Source: Pseudomonadota bacterium
GTDB taxonomy: Bacteria; Pseudomonadota; Alphaproteobacteria; Rhizobiales; Rhizobiaceae
Assembly: GCA_023399465.1 (NCBI GenBank)
Contig: JAEWPB010000129.1
Coordinates: 1-26,332, forward strand
Direction of reading: 5' to 3'
Length of the DNA stretch: 26,332 nucleotides
Shown here: positions 22,739-26,332 of the stretch, piece by piece
Numbering within the stretch: the first letter of the stretch is position 1
Layout: each line of letters opens with the position of its first letter
Translations under genes and position numbers: made by a program
Notes under the pieces: model-generated
Database searches by the model: none
The model's input: only the letters and a program-made list of their open reading frames with translations
Told to the model about the DNA's origin: nothing

Positions 22739-24367
22739 ATGGCGCGATATGTATTCATCACCGGCGGCGTGGTTTCCTCCCTTGGTAAGGGAATTGCGGC
22801 CGCCGCTCTCGGAGCGTTGTTGCAGGCCCGTGGTTATCGGGTGCGGCTGCGCAAACTCGACCCCTATCTCAATGTCGATCCCGGCACCATGAGCCCGACA
22901 CAGCACGGCGAAGTGTTTGTGACGGACGACGGTGCCGAGACGGACCTCGATCTCGGCCACTACGAACGCTTTACCGGCCGTTCGGCGACCAAGACCGACA
23001 ACATCACCACCGGACGTATCTACAAGAACATCATCGACAAGGAGCGCCGCGGCGACTACCTTGGCGCAACCGTTCAGGTCATTCCGCACGTTACCAACGA
23101 AATCAAGGACTTCGTTACCGAAGGTAACGACGACTACGATTTCGTGCTGTGCGAAATCGGCGGCACGGTCGGCGATATCGAAGCGATGCCGTTCATGGAG
23201 GCGATCCGCCAGCTCGGCAACGACCTGCCGCGCGGCACGGCCGTCTACGTCCACCTGACGCTGATGCCCTACATTCCTGCGGCCGGCGAACTGAAGACCA
23301 AGCCTACCCAGCACTCCGTCAAGGAACTGCAGGCGATGGGCATTCACCCGGACATCCTCCTGGTGCGTGCGGACCGGGAAATCCCGGAAGCCGAGCGTCG
23401 CAAGCTGTCGCTGTTCTGCAACGTCCGTGAATCCGCCGTCATCCAGGCGCTCGACGTTGCCAACATCTACGACGTTCCGATTGCCTATCACAAGGAAGGC
23501 CTCGACAACGAGGTGCTGGCTGCTTTCGGAATAGAGCCTGCGCCGAAGCCTCGGCTTGAGGCATGGGAAGAAGTCGGCCATCGCATCCGTACCCCGGAAG
23601 GCGAGGTCACCATTGCCATCGTCGGCAAGTACACGGGCCTCAAGGACGCCTACAAGTCGCTGATCGAGGCGCTGCATCACGGCGGCATCGCCAACCGGGT
23701 CAAGGTCAAGCTCGAGTGGATCGAGTCGGAAATCTTCGAGAAGGAAGATCCCGCACCCTACCTCGAAAAGGTTCACGGCATCCTCGTTCCCGGCGGTTTC
23801 GGCGAGCGTGGCGCGCAAGGCAAGATCAACGCGGCGCGGTTCGCACGCGAGCGCAAGGTGCCCTATTTCGGCATCTGCTTCGGCATGCAGATGGCGGTGC
23901 TCGAGGCGGCGCGCAATCTCGCCGGCGTCGAGAAGGCCTCGTCGACCGAGTTCGGTCCGACCAAGGAGCCGGTCGTCGGCCTGATGACCGAATGGACCAA
24001 GGGCAACCAGCTCGAGAAGCGTTCGGCTTCCGGCGACCTGGGTGGCACGATGCGCCTTGGCGCCTACAAGGCGAGCCTCAAGAAGGGCACCAAGATCGCC
24101 AAGATCTACGGTTCCACCGATATTTCCGAGCGCCATCGTCACCGTTACGAAGTGAACGTCGACTACCGGTTCCGCCTCGAGAAGAGCGGTCTGGTGTTCT
24201 CCGGCATGTCGCCGGACGGTCTGCTTCCGGAAACTGTCGAGTATCCGGATCATCCGTGGTTCATCGGCGTTCAGTACCACCCGGAACTGAAGTCGCGTCC
24301 GCTTGAGCCGCATCCGCTGTTTGCGAGCTTTATCGAGGCAGCGCTGGTGCAGAGCCGCCTGGTCTGA
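22739..24367 (+). CDS. pyrG: CTP synthase
   Basis: PyrG aminates UTP to CTP using glutamine and ATP, the last step of pyrimidine nucleotide synthesis. The 542-residue protein is full length. The N-terminal synthetase domain (about 1-265) begins ARYVFITGGVVSSLGKGIA, with the P-loop-like SSLGKG. It continues through the LDPYLNVDPGTMSPTQHGEV and EIGGTVGDIE segments. The C-terminal class I glutaminase domain (about 290-540) has LVPGGFGERG, the nucleophile Cys in GICFGMQMAV, and the His-Glu pair in QYHPELKSRP. The ATG at 22739 begins the family-conserved N-terminus, with GGTGA about 5 bases upstream. A TTG-started extension upstream is not credible. A terminator follows, and the next gene (moeA) is convergent. 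Confidence 0.98.
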   Translation: MARYVFITGGVVSSLGKGIAAAALGALLQARGYRVRLRKLDPYLNVDPGTMSPTQHGEVFVTDDGAETDLDLGHYERFTGRSATKTDNITTGRIYKNIIDKERRGDYLGATVQVIPHVTNEIKDFVTEGNDDYDFVLCEIGGTVGDIEAMPFMEAIRQLGNDLPRGTAVYVHLTLMPYIPAAGELKTKPTQHSVKELQAMGIHPDILLVRADREIPEAERRKLSLFCNVRESAVIQALDVANIYDVPIAYHKEGLDNEVLAAFGIEPAPKPRLEAWEEVGHRIRTPEGEVTIAIVGKYTGLKDAYKSLIEALHHGGIANRVKVKLEWIESEIFEKEDPAPYLEKVHGILVPGGFGERGAQGKINAARFARERKVPYFGICFGMQMAVLEAARNLAGVEKASSTEFGPTKEPVVGLMTEWTKGNQLEKRSASGDLGGTMRLGAYKASLKKGTKIAKIYGSTDISERHRHRYEVNVDYRFRLEKSGLVFSGMSPDGLLPETVEYPDHPWFIGVQYHPELKSRPLEPHPLFASFIEAALVQSRLV

Positions 24368-24434
24368 CAGCTCGACGCAGCAACAACCGGCATCGCTGTC
24401 GTGTGGTGCCGTCGTTACAAGCTGAAGATTTCCG

Positions 24435-24466
24435 ACGGGGCTGCCATTCTGGCGGCCCCGTTTTTT
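24435..24466 (+). terminator. Rho-independent terminator of pyrG
   Basis: ACGGGGCTGCC pairs with GGCGGCCCCGT (one T-G wobble) around ATTCT, followed by six T. It starts 68 bases after the pyrG stop. Confidence 0.92.
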
Positions 24467-24545
24467 CATGGCAGATCAGGTAGAGAATTCGCGGCCAGAT
24501 CGCGGTCAGGAGGCTGTGCGGCAGCGGCTGGTGTGGTGAAGCCGC

Positions 24546-25772
24546 TCAGGCTTCGGGGTAGGGCCGCAGTAGCATGATCGGGCAGGGCGCGCCTTCGGCA
24601 AGTTCCGGCGCGTGGGGCGGGCGGACGATCAGGCAGTCCGAAATCGCGAAATTCTTCATCAGCGACGAATCCTGCTTGCCGTAGCTGGTCGCCACCCAGT
24701 TGCCGTCGCCGTCCCTCGCGAGGGTCGCGCGCAGATAGTCCTGCCGCTGGTCGTTGGCGGAAAGAGTCTTTCCGCAGAGTGCGGTGGCGGCACGCGAAGA
24801 TGGCGGGAGATGCGCGAGCTTGCGCACCAGTGGTTCCAGGAACAGCAGGCCGCAGACCATGCTCGAGACCGGGTTTCCGGGCAGGCCGACGACATGGATG
24901 CCATCGAGGCTGCCGACCATCAGCGGTTTGCCGGGACGCATGGCGATCTTCCAGAAGTCTAACACCATGCCCGACGCGGTCAGCGTCGCCTGCACGAGAT
25001 CGTGGTCGCCGACAGAAGCGCCACCGAGGGTGACGATAACGTCGGGCCGCGCTGCGCGAGCGCGCTCGACGGCGGCTGTGATTGCGGCGGTACTGTCGGG
25101 AACAATACCGAGATCGATGACTTCGGCGCCCGCGTCACGCACAAGCGCGGCGATGCCGAAGCTGTTGGAGGCGATGATCTGCGCCGGTCCGGGGAGGGTC
25201 CCGGGGGGCATCAGCTCGTCGCCGGTCGCCAGTATGGCAATACGGGGTCGCCGGAAGACGGGGACCAAAGCGTGGTTCATGGCGGCGGCAACTGTCAGCC
25301 GCGAATAGTCCATCACCGAGCCTGCGGGCAGGACGGTCTCGCCCTCAAGGAAATCCTGGCCGCGGGGTCGGATATGCCTGCCTTTCAACGGGATGAGACC
25401 GGTGCGGATCCTCCCGGCCCCGAGCACTTCCGCGTCTTCCTGGATCAGTACCGTGTCGGCTCCATCCGGTACCGGTGCGCCGGTAAAGATGCGCACCGCC
25501 TGGCCAGCACCGACCGCGCCGTCGAAGGCGTGTCCGGCGGCCGAGCTGCCGATGACATCAAGCACAGTACCGATATCGGCTGCGTCAGCGGCGCGCAGCG
25601 CATAACCGTCCATCGCGGAGGCGTCGAAGGGTGGTTGGGTTAGCCTGGCCTGGAGGCCGGCCGCCAGGACCCTACCGTTTGCCTCGTGCAGCGGCTGCTC
25701 TTCCACGTCCTCGATCGGCATTGCCTTGTCGAGCAAGCGGTTCTGCGCTTCGGAAACCGGCAGAAGCGCCAT
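24546..25772 (-). CDS. moeA: Molybdopterin molybdenumtransferase MoeA
   Basis: MoeA inserts molybdenum into adenylylated molybdopterin. The 408-residue protein shows the usual order. An N-terminal PFDASAMDGYALR segment is followed by GQAVRIFTGAPVPDGADTV and the central FRRPRIAILATGDEL. Next come SNSFGIAALVRDAGAEV and VTLGGASVGDHDLVQ, then MRPGKPLMVG with GLPGNPVSSMVC. A C-terminal beta domain starts at about residue 330. The ATG at 25772 lies 3 bases after the moaC stop, so moaC-moeA is an operon with coupled translation. It converges on pyrG. In several rhizobia a lexA gene follows moeA; here none is seen. Confidence 0.97.
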   Translation of the reverse strand: MALLPVSEAQNRLLDKAMPIEDVEEQPLHEANGRVLAAGLQARLTQPPFDASAMDGYALRAADAADIGTVLDVIGSSAAGHAFDGAVGAGQAVRIFTGAPVPDGADTVLIQEDAEVLGAGRIRTGLIPLKGRHIRPRGQDFLEGETVLPAGSVMDYSRLTVAAAMNHALVPVFRRPRIAILATGDELMPPGTLPGPAQIIASNSFGIAALVRDAGAEVIDLGIVPDSTAAITAAVERARAARPDVIVTLGGASVGDHDLVQATLTASGMVLDFWKIAMRPGKPLMVGSLDGIHVVGLPGNPVSSMVCGLLFLEPLVRKLAHLPPSSRAATALCGKTLSANDQRQDYLRATLARDGDGNWVATSYGKQDSSLMKNFAISDCLIVRPPHAPELAEGAPCPIMLLRPYPEA

Positions 25773-25775
25773 TGC

Positions 25776-26270
25776 CTAACTCCCGGGATGATGAAAATCG
25801 CCCGATTTGCCGCCGGACTTGTGCAGCAGCCGGATGCCGCCGATTTCCATGGCCTTGTCGGCGGCCTTGGCCATGTCGTAGATCGTCAGGCAGGCTACGG
25901 ACACCGCTGTGAGGGCTTCCATCTCGACGCCGGTCTTGCCGGTGAGCTTTGCCGTTGCGGTGACCCGGAGACCGGGAAGCGCGTCGTCCGTGGTAATATC
26001 GACGCTGACCTTGGTTAGCATCAACGGATGGCAGAGCGGAATGAGATTGGCGGTCTGCTTGGCGGCCATGATGCCGGCAAGCCGCGCCGTGCCGATGACG
26101 TCGCCCTTCTTGGCGTCGCCCTGACGGATGAGGGCCAGCGTCTCGGCCGCCATCCGGACATGGCCCTCGGCAGTGGCCACACGCTGGGTGTCGGCCTTGT
26201 CGCCGACATCGACCATGCTGGCTTCGCCGGAAGCGCCGATATGGGTGAGGTGCCGGTCGGTATCCATCAT
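25776..26270 (-). CDS. moaC: Cyclic pyranopterin monophosphate synthase
   Basis: MoaC completes the conversion of GTP-derived intermediate to cyclic pyranopterin monophosphate, the first stable intermediate of molybdenum cofactor synthesis. The 164-residue protein has the conserved LIPLCHPLMLTKV segment, MEALTAVSVACLTIYDM with the catalytic region, and KSGGKSGDF near the end. The ATG at 26270 overlaps the stop codon of the upstream frame (ATGA), and a second ATG follows at once (26267). It is tightly linked to moeA downstream (3-base gap). Confidence 0.97.
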   Translation of the reverse strand: MMDTDRHLTHIGASGEASMVDVGDKADTQRVATAEGHVRMAAETLALIRQGDAKKGDVIGTARLAGIMAAKQTANLIPLCHPLMLTKVSVDITTDDALPGLRVTATAKLTGKTGVEMEALTAVSVACLTIYDMAKAADKAMEIGGIRLLHKSGGKSGDFHHPGS

Positions 26271-26332
26271 TCTGCGGCCAGGGCGGCGGCGCGGCCGGGG
26301 GGCAGCGCCCCGGGTGGGGCCGGCACCGCGTG
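26267..26332 (-). CDS. trpC: C-terminal end of upstream gene, probably trpC (indole-3-glycerol phosphate synthase)
   Basis: A 21-codon frame comes in from the right edge and ends in TGA at 26267-26269, overlapping the moaC ATG as ATGA. Its Ala/Pro-rich tail has no diagnostic motif. The call rests on the common rhizobial order trpC-moaC-moeA and on the overlap with moaC, so it is an inference; the frame might also belong to another gene. Confidence 0.4.
   Translation of the reverse strand, partial: HAVPAPPGALPPGRAAALAAE

Noticed and set aside
22709..24469. 586-codon minus-strand open frame antisense to pyrG
   Set aside because: It is a shadow of pyrG codon bias, with no ribosome site and no family motif.
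1..26332. Mobile element, CRISPR array, prophage or toxin-antitoxin
   Set aside because: No transposase, integrase, spaced direct repeats or recognisable toxin-antitoxin pair was seen. Codon use is even across the window.

Overview
The window looks like chromosome of an alphaproteobacterium of the order Hyphomicrobiales (Rhizobiales), most likely Rhizobiaceae-like. The grounds are high GC content, GC-rich third positions, divergent and convergent blocks of short operons, and alphaproteobacterial families such as PAS_5, DUF2336, the folE-hisI pair and the NifU-like/yidD/thrS cluster. The assignment rests on gene content recalled from the families, not on a database search. No insertion sequence, prophage, CRISPR array, rRNA or tRNA was seen. 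Most of the window is ordinary core genome.

Layout. 1-3433 is a minus-strand set: the start of a membrane-anchored protein cut by the left edge, an exported transglutaminase-like cysteine protease (BTLCP family), a tandem PilZ protein and a PAS_5 protein. Two long non-coding gaps here carry regulatory-looking motifs (a GANTC cluster and a CtrA-type half-site). 3434-3740 holds a candidate plus-strand small RNA with a strong terminator. 3741-5050 has a rhomboid protease and a two-CBS protein on plus, facing the minus-strand block folE > hisI > patatin (7269-5105). 7621-11044 runs on plus: NifU/IscU-like protein, yidD, a DUF2267 protein and thrS with a hairpin in its leader.

11143-12126 (minus) is an exported protein with three internal repeats. 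12235-13427 (plus) is a translationally coupled pair of flavin enzymes. 13443-14159 (minus) is a CitE-like protein that has lost its active-site residues. It is divergent from a DUF2336 protein (14398-15537), which meets a small unrecognised minus-strand protein (15540-15935). A GNAT acetyltransferase (16135-16599) converges on an AI-2E family membrane protein preceded by a near-perfect palindrome. parE (17958-20057, minus) is divergent from an exported alpha/beta hydrolase.

The right end is housekeeping: tpiA, secG and pyrG on plus, then the molybdenum-cofactor genes moeA and moaC on minus, with what is probably the tail of trpC overlapping moaC. These cover glycolysis, Sec export, CTP synthesis, molybdopterin and tryptophan.

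No clear new multi-gene system was found. The best leads are the candidate sRNA at about 3570-3685, the CitE-like pseudoenzyme, the NifU-like protein lacking its third cysteine ligand beside yidD, the protease/PilZ neighbourhood with cell-cycle-type promoter motifs, and the tRNA-anticodon-like hairpin before thrS.
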